Origin: Echinarachnius parma
Taxonomy: Eukaryota > Echinodermata > Echinoidea > Clypeasteroida > Echinarachniidae
Direction: 5' to 3'
Length of the DNA stretch: 64,000 nt
Assembly (NCBI GenBank): GCA_037951105.1
Contig: JBAMJV010007743.1
Coordinates: forward strand, 1 to 64,000
The position numbers and the translations under genes are program-made. Shown here in pieces: positions 33,481 through 44,799 of the stretch. Positions within the stretch are counted from its first letter, which is position 1; each line of letters opens with the position of its first letter. Below the pieces are notes generated by a model, which saw only the letters and a program-made list of their open reading frames with translations, was not told where the DNA came from and did no database searches.

Positions 33481-33579
33481 CCCAAAGGTGCAGAAAAGAG
33501 CGGACGATGGGAGAACAATTATTAACCAAGAAACAGAGGCTCGTCGCGTGAGGAGAACCAACACAGTTTTGAACTCATG
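33480..33579 (+). other. Putative 5' non-coding exon of the 36-kb gene
   Basis: A purine-rich stretch ends in a strong donor, CATG|GTAAGA, at 33579, the only good donor with exon-like context upstream of the coding exon at 36054. The 5' limit is unknown. Joined to the next exon it makes ATG-TGA across the junction. Confidence 0.45.
33507..33551 (+). promoter_or_regulatory. Short upstream ORF in the 5' UTR exon
   Basis: ATG at 33507 followed by 13 codons and TGA at 33549-33551, inside the exon ending at 33579. It would tend to limit translation of the downstream gene if this exon is transcribed from upstream of 33507. Confidence 0.4.
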
Positions 33580-33630
33580 GTAAGATAATAATGAGATAGT
33601 TATTGTAATTTAAATGTCGATGATGCTTAA

Positions 33631-33900
33631 AGGGATTTAGTAACTTTGACAAGTGCAACAAGACAGTGATGAGTGGTTGATACAATGCATATTGTTGTTA
33701 TGTGGATGTTGTGTGCAAATTTAAAGTCAAATGGACGTTATATGGCCAAGTAATGAACAAAAATGCAAAGTGATATTCACTTACACATTGCACTCACTTT
33801 GTACACGGTTTTCGTGGTCCAGTGGATAATTTAACATCTGAACTCTTCAATCGTAAATATCTTTTTAACGAAAGGGAAATTTGAAAAAACGAAACCTGTC
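33631..33900 (+). mobile_element. TAGTAACTTTG-family repeat, copy 1
   Basis: TTAA then AGGGATTTAGTAACTTTGAC. Blocks GATGAGTGGTTGATAC, TGGACGTTATATGG and AAAATGCAAAGTGAT recur at 34871, 48880-49130, 63847 and, inverted, 43600-43830. The right limit is approximate. Confidence 0.65.
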
Positions 33901-34870
33901 CCATGCTTTTATTGTTAAAGGAACTACAGCGTCTAGATGGCCTAATTTTTACAATTAGGCTCTTAAGAAAAAGGATTTGGCCGTCATTTCCCATGAAATC
34001 AATCAAATTTGGGGTAATTAGAAAATATCCAATTGTCCTGGGAACGCCCCTTTTAAATCGCCAAAATGTGACGTCATCTAAAGAACGGACTAATGAACTG
34101 AATTATGTCGATGACGTAAGCAGACGAATTGTCAATCACATGTCAATCACGCTGCCGATTCTGGACCCTAAATGTGGGTGGGGCGTAAACTGGCTGCTAA
34201 GTGAGATTTGGCATCAGAAAATTAGTCTAATATCACTACTGTGTTAATTTTCATGGAGTTTTTTTTCGGCAGACCTATTTTACAAGTCATCAACTATGGA
34301 ATAAGTGCCAAAGTACGTTGTATTCTTTACAACAAGGTATGAGCGAACCGCTAGAATTCCAATAGGATTTTGAGGATTTAGACATTCATTGAAAATGAAA
34401 AAAATAGGAAAATAATGCATCACTAGAGAGATAAAATATTAAATAAGTTCTGTGATATGAAAAGTACATAGCTATAATGAACATTTGATTGTGCGGATAC
34501 TTTACTGATAAAATGTTAACCGTGCATAAATGCAAGAACAAAAAACATGGTAATTTGTTTTGCTCGAGTAATATCAAATCGCTGTTTCGATCTACATAAA
34601 CATGTACTAATAGCGAAGCTTATTACTTTGAAATCAATCTTTCCTTTTGTTGTCTTGTGATATTCTATTATACGTCATCAGTGCACGCTCGAAAATTATG
34701 ATAGGTTGAACAGTTACCTCAGTGATACTCATGCAGGTTATATACCATGCTTACTGACCACAACGACTGTTTGTAGACTGACTGACCAACCATAGATCAA
34801 ACCGTTTACAGTATAACAAATACCGAGAGTTCATTTGGATGGAAATGCTCCCCGGTCCAGAGCCATTTAA

Positions 34871-35177
34871 AGGGATCTAGTAACTTTGTTGACATGACTT
34901 GTGCAGAAAGTGATGAATGGTTAGTAAACTGTGTATTTGTTGTGATCTGATTTGCAAATTGATATGCGCTGACTCATTGCGCTGAAGTTTATAACGTTCC
35001 AGTGGATAGTTGAAAATCCTAACACTTCAATCGTCAATATCTTTTTAACAAAAGGGGAAAAAACGAAACATGTTTAGTCTATATGCTTCTATCGTTAATA
35101 CAAAATACAACAAGGTATGGGAGAACCATCAGAGTTCTAAGTAGGTTTTTTGGACTTGGACAATATTACTAGATCCC
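34871..35177 (+). mobile_element. TAGTAACTTTG-family repeat, copy 2
   Basis: Left TTAA (34867-34870) plus AGGGATCTAGTAACTTTG; right end ATTACTAGATCCC then ATTATA, where TTAA would be expected. Non-coding. Confidence 0.65.
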
Positions 35178-36050
35178 ATTATATCGGCCTATATGACCAA
35201 GAATAGTTATACATTGTACACAATATGTCCCCATATAGTGAGTGACAATAGTCACGGTTCTGTAGGCTTTTTGTGGCGTTTGACGACAATTTGATAGTCG
35301 AGTGATGATAATGCTTCACTAAGTCTCTTATTTACGAAACAAGCGGATTAAGTCTTCTAGAAACTAGAGAATACAATTTCCAATATAAGGAACTCGCTGT
35401 ACAGTTTAGTATGGTTTATATATCTTTCTTCAAATATTTTGACCAACACACGGGTTACAATAGGGAGTTCTTGACATAAGCTGCTTTTTAAATTTTAACA
35501 GAAATAAACGTAGCAGGATAGATGAACAACACGTTTGTACTATTACCGTGGTTATACCGAGGAACGGTGGATGGTTATATGCAATATTGTTTCCTAAACA
35601 ATCGGCAAAATCGGTAAGAATAACAATTTTGGTATAGTTTCGATATTGGTTAGTTTGCATTTGCTTTATCATTGACTAATAATAAGCGTTAATATAGTAA
35701 GAGTTTGATATATTTCATGTAACATTCGCGTTTTTGTCTTTATTTTATCAGTGTAACTATATAAACTCTTATTTTGAATGATTATGTCCATCAAACAAAT
35801 ACATTTATTTTATCATGTTTATGAGTGTATTGGATTCGTGCAAGTCTGCTCAATTATCATGATCTATTTAAGGCAGTGCCTGAAAATATAATTATGTTTT
35901 ATGTATCATTAACATTTCGTTACTTAGATTTATGTTGACTAATTGGGAAGAAGAGTAATTAAAAGGAACTCCTTCTGGAAGGATATGAAATAAATATATG
36001 TATTGATATACATTTTGATCCTCGTGAATGTTTTTGTTTTACCATGTTTA
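35178..36050. other. Intronic AT-rich DNA, nothing recognised
   Basis: Between the putative 5' UTR exon and the first coding exon. No other exon-like frame. Confidence 0.4.
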
Positions 36051-36083
36051 CAGTGAGATCAGAAGGTCCAGTTCTTGAACGGA

Positions 36084-36334
36084 ATGATGTCCGTGAATTT
36101 GACCGGCGGAGACGGGCTTCCGTCTTCTCATCCAGCCATTTCATCAACCGGCTCGACAACGACCTCAACTGCCGTGGTCCGTCTGCCGCCGCTGGTCGAC
36201 GCTCGTATCATGAAATACGACGAGGTAACCGACCACGGGAGGCGGAAGAGTAGAGCGCCTTTGAGTCGGTCAGTCACTCTGATGTCGATCACCGAGGATG
36301 GTATGGTAGCTGCAAGGAGGCATCATCTCACTAG
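36084..36334 (+). CDS. First coding exon of the unrecognised gene
   Basis: The in-frame TGA at 36054-36056, the first codon of the exon in this frame, means translation must start inside; ATG 36084 is the first usable start, with a second ATG directly after it. Confidence 0.65.
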
Positions 36335-39300
36335 GTATTATTTAATGTTCAATAATTCGTTGCTGATCGTTTTCATGAAATATGATTATTTATGCTACGT
36401 TATATCCGATTTATTATTTTGAAAACAACATTGACAAAATTATAACACATTATTTAAACAATTGATTATTCTTGTTTGCTATCACAAAGCTAAAATCCGA
36501 ACGCCTGTGTATCAGTCTTGGGGATCGATATCCATGTATTAATAATCTACAGAAATATATAGTGTCAGAATAAATTGATTAATTGGCTACGTATTGTCAT
36601 GCTCGCCTGGACCTTTATGCTTGCCTCGTCTCATTAGCAACTGTACTTTTACACGTCAATGAAAGGGTTTAATTGGTTATTTAATTGGTTATTAGATAAT
36701 GGTCATGATGACTGTCTTCTTATTCTTAACTTGAATTCTAGATGCGCCACATATTATGAGAAATCAGGCTACGTACGAGCCAGTGTTTTTACTAAAGAAC
36801 ATTCATAACATTGGCCGATTTCTTTATTCGCAAATTTAAGTAAGTTCTTAGTTCATTTTGTGTAAAATTCTACAAAATATAATCATACAGATTTCACCAC
36901 CATTCTAGCTTTTCATAACCGATAGCATTCTGATTCATATGCTGTCACGATAAATCTGCACGGAAGTACACTACCGTGCTGTGTTGGCCGAATTATGTTT
37001 TATATGAACACCACATCAACTCGCCTTCAAACCGTCTTACCAGTAACATGCTGTTTGTATCGTACAATCAGGCACAAGATCGCTTTTCCAATCTTTTAAA
37101 AAAAGATTGGAAAACGGCTGTTCTTGGACCTCCACCGACCGAGGGCGTAACATGTTCCCCCGCGCACTAGATTCGCTTGACAGTCACTTACTGAAAATAT
37201 TACAATGACACAAAATCAGCCGCCCATACACACACAAACAAAGGCACACGTTTACACACAAATAAACGCACACACATACACATCACCGTGGGAGGGGGGT
37301 CGCACCCCCCCCCCCCCCCTCCCACACCCTCCCCCCTCGGGCGCTTAGCGCCTTCGGGCTTGGTCGCTCCGCTCCCTCGCAGTTGTGCCCGCCAATCCAT
37401 TGACCCTCGCTGCGCCACTGATGACATCCGGGCAACATAATTGTTTAGCCATTTTCACTATCATTTATCATTCTATCATTTATGTAAACGTCGTGGTCGT
37501 GGTGAAAATCGTTATTTGCAATGCAGGATGAAAACATTTTCTATTGTGGTTTCACACCTGCTGGGCATCGATTAATGCTCCAGAGAGTCTCTTCTATTAA
37601 TTCAACGAGACGTGTAGTATCGGTGACTGCTGTCTTACGGTTCGTTACAGTAGAAGTATGGTCCATGGTTACAGTTAGAGAACATTAACCTGTTGTCCGC
37701 CACATTATGTCCAATCAACACCTTTCTGGTCCAATGTCCATGTCTTTTTTTAAAAATATATAATTGACTATAGGCTTCGCCCAATCGATCCCGATTGGGT
37801 CTTTTGGCTCAATGGTTGAAGCACCGATCTACAATCCGGAGGTCTCGGGTCCGATTCCCGGCCGGAAGCCCAATTTTGTCTTGCTCATGTTTCATGTACA
37901 GTATATAATATATATTTCTGGCAAGTTTCCTCTATTTTTTTAACTAGTTGAAGCATATCGTAAGATAGTTATGCTCATGTTGAAAATTGAACAAGCATAA
38001 TAGTGTGCATGATTGTATAGAACTGAATAAACCCAACCCAAAATTCACGACGTGAGTGGTGACTTGTTGATACCCATCTGTTTTGTTTTTGGTTATTGAT
38101 GTTTAATTCAACAACAGCAATTAATTTAATATACAAAAAAACATGACAACGAATTGTAAATTGATTAACATTGTTCGATTTCCACTTGCACATCGCATGG
38201 TGTCGTGAGTGCATGACAGTGACATAACACAGCACTTGTCTTTTTCTTCTACAAGTTTGATAGTTTGATTGGGAGTTCGACATTTTGGAGCTTGGACAAT
38301 AATAGTTTGATAGTTTAGAGTATGATAGTTTCGAGTTTAATTGTTGACTTTTTGTGTATGTATATTTTGTCCTGACATCCGCGTGGTATGTCTTGAAGGC
38401 AATTTAAGTTGAATTGTTTTCCTCAATTATATTCACAAGAGAAGTACTACCCAAGATGTAAACCCCTCTTTTTGCTCGTCATCATCCGTTTCTTGCGGTC
38501 TTCCCAACTCTATACCACAGACTCTCATAGAGGTGACCAGTCTTCGTTACCCATAAAAAAGCGTGTGGTAAAAGCAGACAATAACAACACACACGGCAGA
38601 CCGGCCAGCCATCAAAACACAAAGAAAGTTAGCAACCGACGCGTGAAAGGAAAATCCGATAATGCTTTTGTCATGATTGTTGCGGCGAGACCACTATCTT
38701 TTCATCCATATCCCTCTTCTCGGGGAAAACCTTTCACCCCTGAAGGGTATAGTTCGATCCGCCCGGAGAGCACTGGCTAGCGACCGAGTCTTTGAAGTGT
38801 CTTGGAAGTGATACACGGTATATGAACGATCTACTCATTCTACGGGCTTCTATTTACACAATCATTTCGAGAAAATCCTATTGAAGAAATCCTCTTGATA
38901 AGAATCCGGACACTCTCGTGAAGACGGATTTCGAATCCGAAATGATAGGCTGATTGATGCGGATGACCTTTTGGATGCATAATCGGTGACAGAAGAAGAT
39001 TATTTTTATTTGTTCAAGAAGGATTATAGTTGAGGAATAGTGAAAGGATGGATCGTATGGACATGAGCTCGCCCATAGACTGGAGGTTGAGGTGAGGAAA
39101 ACAATATGGCGGCGAAGGGGGTTAACGAAAAAATAAGAACACAATTAACATTTAGTATGACCAGGCTTTTTCATTCTACAAAGTGAATCATAATTGTTTA
39201 TGTTATATACATGATTTGTTTATGGTTAAAGGAATAGTTGAGTTTTGGTATAGAGGGCGCTACACAAAATATTTTTTTGAGAGATAATGAAAAACTGAGT

Positions 39301-41949
39301 GTCAAATTCGAAAGAGCATATATACAATTTTAATGACAGAATAAACTTTATTTGATCAAAATCGGTTCAGAAATGGCTGAAATATCCAAAAACCATTTGT
39401 AATATTTGTGGGGCCCCACATTTATTCGATAATTTTGAACCAGCCGTTAAACAAATTTTAAAAATGCTTCCTCTTTTCCAAAATTTACAAAAGAGGTTTT
39501 TAAATAGTTGTTGATTATCTCTCTATCTAATCACTATTTCAACAAAACATCACTTGCACAATATTTGTATTTAAAATGGTTGAAACCAATTACTTTTTAG
39601 AGAGCGCTCTCTTGAGTTGTAACGGCTCTTTTTGAATGATAACAGGCTTTTTACTTAGTCGTTTGTAGTTTTGTATTCCTTTCGAGCATGGTGGAGTTAT
39701 AACTATTAGTTTGTAATGTAATGGTGCAGGTTTTGGTTACTAAATTTTTAAAAAAAAGTTTTACCAAAACTGTATACAGTATACTCTCTTTACCAAAACT
39801 CAACTATCCCTTTAACAACAAGATTTAACTTCAAAACTCAGTTCCATTGTGGAAAATTATGATGTCATTGTGATGAAACAATCTGCAAAGTATATACCAC
39901 TATAAGAACATCTAATCTCATTTTTTGAAATTTCCATAAAACCGTTTTGATATTAGAGTGTTTATATATATGTAAGTTACTTAAACATAGGGCAAACGGA
40001 GCCGAAGTAATTATTATCTTTTACTTTGTAATAAAGTGCAGTATACATTTTGTACGTTATCGCAATTCAGATCAACAAAAGTGAAGTCTTACAAATTGTC
40101 GAAACCCCCTCTTCTGTTTGTCAATAATTATTTTCGTTTTATTCTTGATTTATTTAGTGAGTTGAATATTCAGATTTAAACTATTTAGTTAATTAAACAA
40201 ACGAACACATAAAACTTGGAACTGTTCCGCTCTCACAAAGTTATTGATCACATTATTTTCAATTTATTCACTTAATTATGCTGCTATTCAATTTACCAAT
40301 CCTTTCTTTTTCAACAACTATTGGGACGAAGTTCCATTCTGAAAAAACAATCGTTGTTCTGTTAGCCCTTCGATTTTATGTACTAAGCGATCTACTGATA
40401 ACTATATGAACACAAATATAATGGAAATCCGTGTGATTATTGACGTTCTAGAGAATTCGAACATGAAGAACTAATTCAACAAGAATATATATCAAAAGTT
40501 GCCTTTATATATTTGCGAGTCATTATTATAATCTGATGACATCATATAACTGCTATCGATTTTTCGCTTTATCACGGTCATGTTTTGCTGCGTTTTATGA
40601 ATGGGGTATTTTGCATTGTTTCGAACATATTGTTATGTTCTAGGAGAACAATCATTATTAGTAACCATACAATTATGGTTTTGTTTGTCTGCTTCGCGCT
40701 CGTTTGATCGGTGTCACCCCTCAACCCCGGGGGCTATAAACCCACACCAACGGAGTTATTAGCACCATTCATATTCCATACCAACACAGAGGAACAATCT
40801 AGTCATCTATCGACAACACCCAAGTTTAATATTTCGTGTAGTCTTCATTTTCAGGCAACATAACATTATCCATTCAATCATTTTCCAAGATGTATGGCCC
40901 CTTCCCGCTTGAAGTTGATTTAATACAAGGGAATAATACGATAACCAACACTTTAATATGACATGATAAATTAATGTTTATACTGTGTTAGTATGGTTAA
41001 TGGACACTCTCTGTAGCAGCCATATATGTCCATAGTGACCTCTTAGTTGGTATTTCAAAGTTTTTTTTTTTTTTACTACTTTATTATTAAAATGTGATAC
41101 AGGCCACCTCTATATTATAGAGGTCACCGTTCTGTCTCCCTTCTTTGGTTTATTATTGGCAGGTTTGACAGTAACTTCATTTCGGTGAAAACTAAAATAT
41201 TAATTTTTTAAAGCGCGTCATTCTATTCGATGCATTATTAATTAAATAATTATTTAAGCGCTTAGAGGCTCTTTGCAATTTGCGCTATATAAATGTATAT
41301 TATTATTATTATTATTATTAATAACGTGATGAGTGTCTGTGATACAAAACTATCAAAGGCAAGTTCCCTATAGAAACGCAACGCTCCCGGGCACAGACAT
41401 GACAAACCTGGTTCACCAAATGGGCAAAGTACGATGTACGTATACCTGTTATAAAGCCATACCTTGCCATGTTTGAAGTTTTTTGCACATCAAATCCGCG
41501 ACTTCGCTCGAGAAGCAACAAGCTTCTCTCGATACTTCCACAAAATTGTTTGACTTGGAGTTAACAGAACATGTCTTAATGTTCATGAAGAAAATCTGAA
41601 ATAACCTCGTTTTTCAACTTGTATACAAACTTTTATGAGTGACGTATACATTTGCCAACAAGTTTTGCTTTATCCTTGAACTTGAACAAACGCCAGAGGA
41701 TTACCGGCATGTAACAACGATAGCGACGTCTATGGTTTTATGAAACAATTATTTGTTGAAGATTCTTATTAGTTCATCGTGCTCAATATCTTACTTATTA
41801 TGTATCCTTTACCTCGACGCTATAGGAAGATATCGGGCATCGACACGGATAGCAATGGATCGCGCAAAGGGACAGCCTCGGCGGGCAAGGTGCTTAATCG
41901 CCGTCGGACACACTTGTCACTGCAGGAGGAGAAGAAAGAAGGACCAACG
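36084..41949 (+). CDS. Unrecognised gene, 5' coding part (two exons; continues beyond)
   Basis: Visible CDS = 36084-36334 joined to 41826-41949: 375 nt, 125 codons, ending on a codon boundary at donor GTAAGA with no stop, so it must continue downstream. Exon 1 starts ATGATGTCC after an acceptor (TTTACAG at 36053) and ends ACTAG|GTATTA with two bases over; exon 2 begins with the one base needed (AGG across the join). The product starts MMSVNLTGGDGLPSS, then a Ser/Thr-rich run, VRLPPLVDARIMKYDEVTDH, a basic RRKSRAPLSRSVTLMSITED, and RRRTHLSLQEEKKEGPT. RRKSR..SRS and RRTHLS look like basophilic kinase sites. No signal peptide, membrane helix or domain is visible; it looks like a regulatory N-terminal tail. 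Third-position GC is high compared with the flanks. Product unknown. Confidence 0.68.
36335..37280. other. Intron sequence, no exon seen
   Basis: AT-rich. TCCAATCTTTTAAAAAAAGATTGG at about 37088 is a short perfect hairpin with no other context. Confidence 0.4.
37285..37430 (+). repeat. Poly-C repeat copy with GGTCGCTCCGCTCCCTCG
   Basis: CACCGTGGGAGGGGGGT, then C15 (37305-37319), then a GGGCGCTTAGCGCC hairpin and the CTCCGCTCCCTCG block, ending CGCTGCGCCACTGATG. Confidence 0.75.
37797..37871 (+). tRNA. tRNA-like sequence (probable tRNA-derived or decayed tRNA gene)
   Basis: 75 nt with an acceptor-like pairing (GGGTCTT with GAAGCCC, one C-A mismatch), an A-box-like TGGCTCAATGGTTGAAGC, and a well-formed T arm (TCGGG/CCCGG) containing GGTCCGATTCC, one base from the B-box consensus. 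TTTT follows two bases after the end, as in Pol III terminators. The anticodon stem is poor: CCGAT pairs badly with TCCGG, so the anticodon is uncertain (loop reads CTACAAT). It may be a functional atypical tRNA, but is more likely a pseudogene or a SINE head. Confidence 0.5.
37880..39225. other. Intron sequence; one weak open frame
   Basis: A frame open from about 38409 to 38780 has no ATG in its first two-thirds and no partner exon in phase. The remainder shows nothing. Confidence 0.4.
39230..39811. mobile_element. Complete 582-bp TTAA-flanked element (AGGAATAGTTGAG family)
   Basis: TTAA at 39226-39229 and 39812-39815. AGGAATAGTTGAGTTTTGGT at the left is mirrored by ACCAAAACTCAACTATCCCT at the right. 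The interior holds TATAGAGGGCGCT, AAACTTTATTTGATCAAAATC, TGTGGGGCCCCACA and AGAGAGCGCTCTC, in the order seen at 54978 and 62753 (opposite orientation). Confidence 0.88.
39816..41820. other. Intron sequence, no exon seen
   Basis: AT-rich with a T12 run near 41062 and an (ATT)n run at about 41300-41320. Confidence 0.45.
41826..41949 (+). CDS. Second coding exon of the unrecognised gene
   Basis: Acceptor GACGCTATAG, donor ACG|GTAAGA. Encodes KISGIDTDSNGSRKGTASAG and the basic RRRTHLSLQEEKKEGPT. Followed by an intronic CAC/ACC-rich run (41975-42065). Confidence 0.7.
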
Positions 41950-42745
41950 GTAAGATTACACATTTATTTTACCTTCACCACCACAATCACCATCACCATG
42001 CATCACCACCACAACTACCACTACTACCCCTTCCATACTCCTACCACCACCACCACAACCACAAAATCACACCATGACTGCCAAATTATTCCCGTCTCCA
42101 ATTCTGATACATTCCAGTAAACATACAGTGAATGATAATACAATGTAAATCAACTTGTGATCTCTGGACTTCTTTTTAGCTTTTAGTTCATGTTTGCATA
42201 ACTAATCATGAACATTATACTGTGTATCCTAATCTAGGGCACCGTTGTAGTTATAGGGTTTTATTTACTTAATACTGATTGCATAATAAGTAATTAATCA
42301 TCATCTCATAAAATATATAACGATAATGGTTATTTGTTCGAAGCATCACCCTGTATACACAAACGAATCTAGCCCACCTGCTTTCCTGTGTTATTTAATT
42401 ATGTATTACAACGTAGGACCGAAAGAGATAAATAATATATCCCATTTACTTTCAGTCAACTTCACACATTTTGAACATTTTCCGCGAATATTTGTAGACG
42501 ATGTAGTTGGATACCAAAAGGCGCGAAATCAACGCGAGTTAATATTTTGTAAAAAGCTCCATGTGAACTAAATTTCCATCAAAAAGTGGGTATAGCGACT
42601 TTAGGAATTCTGCTCTTCAGATACAGTTTGTGAGTTTAATGCAGTAAACATGTGAAATATGATATGTGTTTTCCCTTCAATTTATGAAATCCGTGAAAGG
42701 TTACTGAGGTTATTTGTCATGCGTCAAACAGAATAGGCCTATATA
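41950..42745. other. Intron sequence, no exon seen
   Basis: CAC/ACC-rich simple sequence to about 42065, then AT-rich DNA. Confidence 0.4.
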
Positions 42746-44681
42746 TAGACCGGGGGCCCAGAGCGTTTATCTAGTTGAAGAGAGACAAAAGGTTTGATGG
42801 TCTCATCATGTTAGTATGTGGCCAAGGGTCAATGAAATGAATTGCTGCCGGGTCACATCCTGTACCCTAAGCCTAGGGGGCCCAAAAAGGGCGATCAAAA
42901 AACACATTTATCTAGTTGAAGACCGACAAGGACAAAAGTTGGTGGATATCGTTCATTAGGGGGTACCTAATATGAAAACAGCAATGCCAGTAATTTTATC
43001 CTGTACGGGGCCCTAGACAGTAGCCCCAAAGTGCCCCACCCACGTGGTGTTATATAGTTGAAAAGAGACATGGCTAATTTCTTTTACAATAGAAGTATTT
43101 CACAACAGAGATAACCAAAACACCAATGACAGTAGTTTTATCCTGTACGGGGGGCCAGACAGTAGCCCTTAAGGGTGAACGGAAATGGACCGGCGGTCAG
43201 GTTATAGTCCCAGAATGCAATTCAGTGCGGCGCGACCCCCGCGGCGCACCAGTACAAAACTCTATGTTTTCGTATCGCTCGTTCGAGTACGCGGAGTAAT
43301 GCGTGCGGGTTTCTTGCCAGCGTCGCCTGTTCGCTGTGTATTTCTCGCAGAATTTGGCTTTAGAAGCGACAAATTGCGCTGTGTCGGGGTTATTTTGTTT
43401 CGAAATATGGGTATTTATTAATCGAATCATGTATTTTGAAGGTGGAAAACTGTCTACTTTAAGACAAAGAATTCAACATTAGGCAAGTAAAAAGCCATAT
43501 ATTTATATACATATATATTGAGATATATTATTAAGTGTTCATTATGGGGAGTTTTGTATCATCATAACAATGAGAATCAAGGTTTGTGAATGCAAGTATG
43601 CCAGGCGCCGTGCGTAGGTGGCATGTTTCACACAAATTTCTTTTTCGTTAAAAAGATATTTACGAATTCAGATGTCAAACTATCCATTGGATCGTCAGAA
43701 CCGTGTACAAAGTGAGTGCAGTGAGTTAGTGAATACCACTTTGCATTTTTGCTCATTACTGGACCATATAACATTTAACTTAAAATGTTTACACAACATC
43801 CCAGTGGACGGATATGGGAATCTCTTCTTTTAATAAATGTATTAATTTCTTATCTGGTTTATTTAAAAAAAAGATTTACAAGCTTTGTCTGAAATAACTA
43901 CCTCGTAAGGTGAACTTACAGGTCCATAATTATGCAAACGAACGTTTGTATATATATATGCACCTGAAGAAACTTCAGCTTCAAAAAGGTCACCGTAGAA
44001 GTGAAAGGTAGAAAACTGATTAACGTTGTTTTGAATATCAACTCGATAACCTAAGCTTACAGCAAAATTTGCAAATGAAGTTTGCTTATATGCACTAAAA
44101 AGAACAAAAACTTAAAATGAACATCGTAGACATGGAAGTATAGGTTTTCCCGTCCAATTTCGTCAAAATAGCTCTCAAATGGTCATTAATAGCACGCAAT
44201 TTAGAACAAAATTTAATGAGGATCAGGATCGTGTTTGAATTAGCAAAATAATGTCTTTCAATTTGATTTTTGGACTGGGCGATTGCCAACTTTTCTAAAA
44301 TCGAATTGAACTAACACCACTCAACTTAGAAAAAACGAGTGCAGAGCATACGATTTCGTCTACAAAGGTAAAATATAGGCGTTTATATTCGATTTCGATT
44401 ATAAAAAAATATAGTACATGACTATAGTGCATATATGATGAAAATAAGCACTGTGTGTAAAATGGAAATAAAATCAAAACATGGAACAAGTGTATACAGT
44501 TACCACTGAGTTATAGTGTGAACAATAATTAACAGTGTTTATCTTAAAAGAAAAATTAATATAAGTCTTAGAAATACAGAATAAAGAAAAACATAGATTA
44601 AGAAGAAAAATACACTTGTCTTGGTTGGGGGTGCTGGTTGGGGAGTGATGGAATAATGGAAAATAGGGAAGTAAACTGCCA

Positions 44682-44701
44682 CCCCCCCCCCCCCCCCCCC
44701 C
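44682..44701. repeat. C20 homopolymer
   Basis: Uninterrupted C run inside the giant inverted repeat. Confidence 0.95.
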
Positions 44702-44799
44702 TTCATGCCCTCATAATGTGTCATACTGTATGTTCTTATCCTTCTTATTTGAATGCTAGATGTGCTAAAAAGTACGTCTGAAAATGAAATAGAAAACCC

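Noticed and set aside
33903-34247. 114-codon plus-strand frame
   Set aside because: Begins in the TAGTAACTTTG repeat and has no coding-like composition; ordinary chance frame.
36044-36253. Arg-rich alternative frame over the coding exon at 36084
   Set aside because: Needs a different phase from upstream and stops at TAG without reaching the donor; the chosen frame reaches the donor and matches the next exon's phase.
38409-38780. 123-codon frame on the plus strand
   Set aside because: No ATG in its first two-thirds; the acceptor before 38522 does not keep phase with the exon at 36334 (stop after five codons); no family resemblance.
43185-43421. Frame of 78 codons and its inverted partner at 49259-49600
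   Set aside because: Present in both arms of the giant inverted repeat with indels between the copies and in the antisense as well; no domain recognised, so treated as element sequence.
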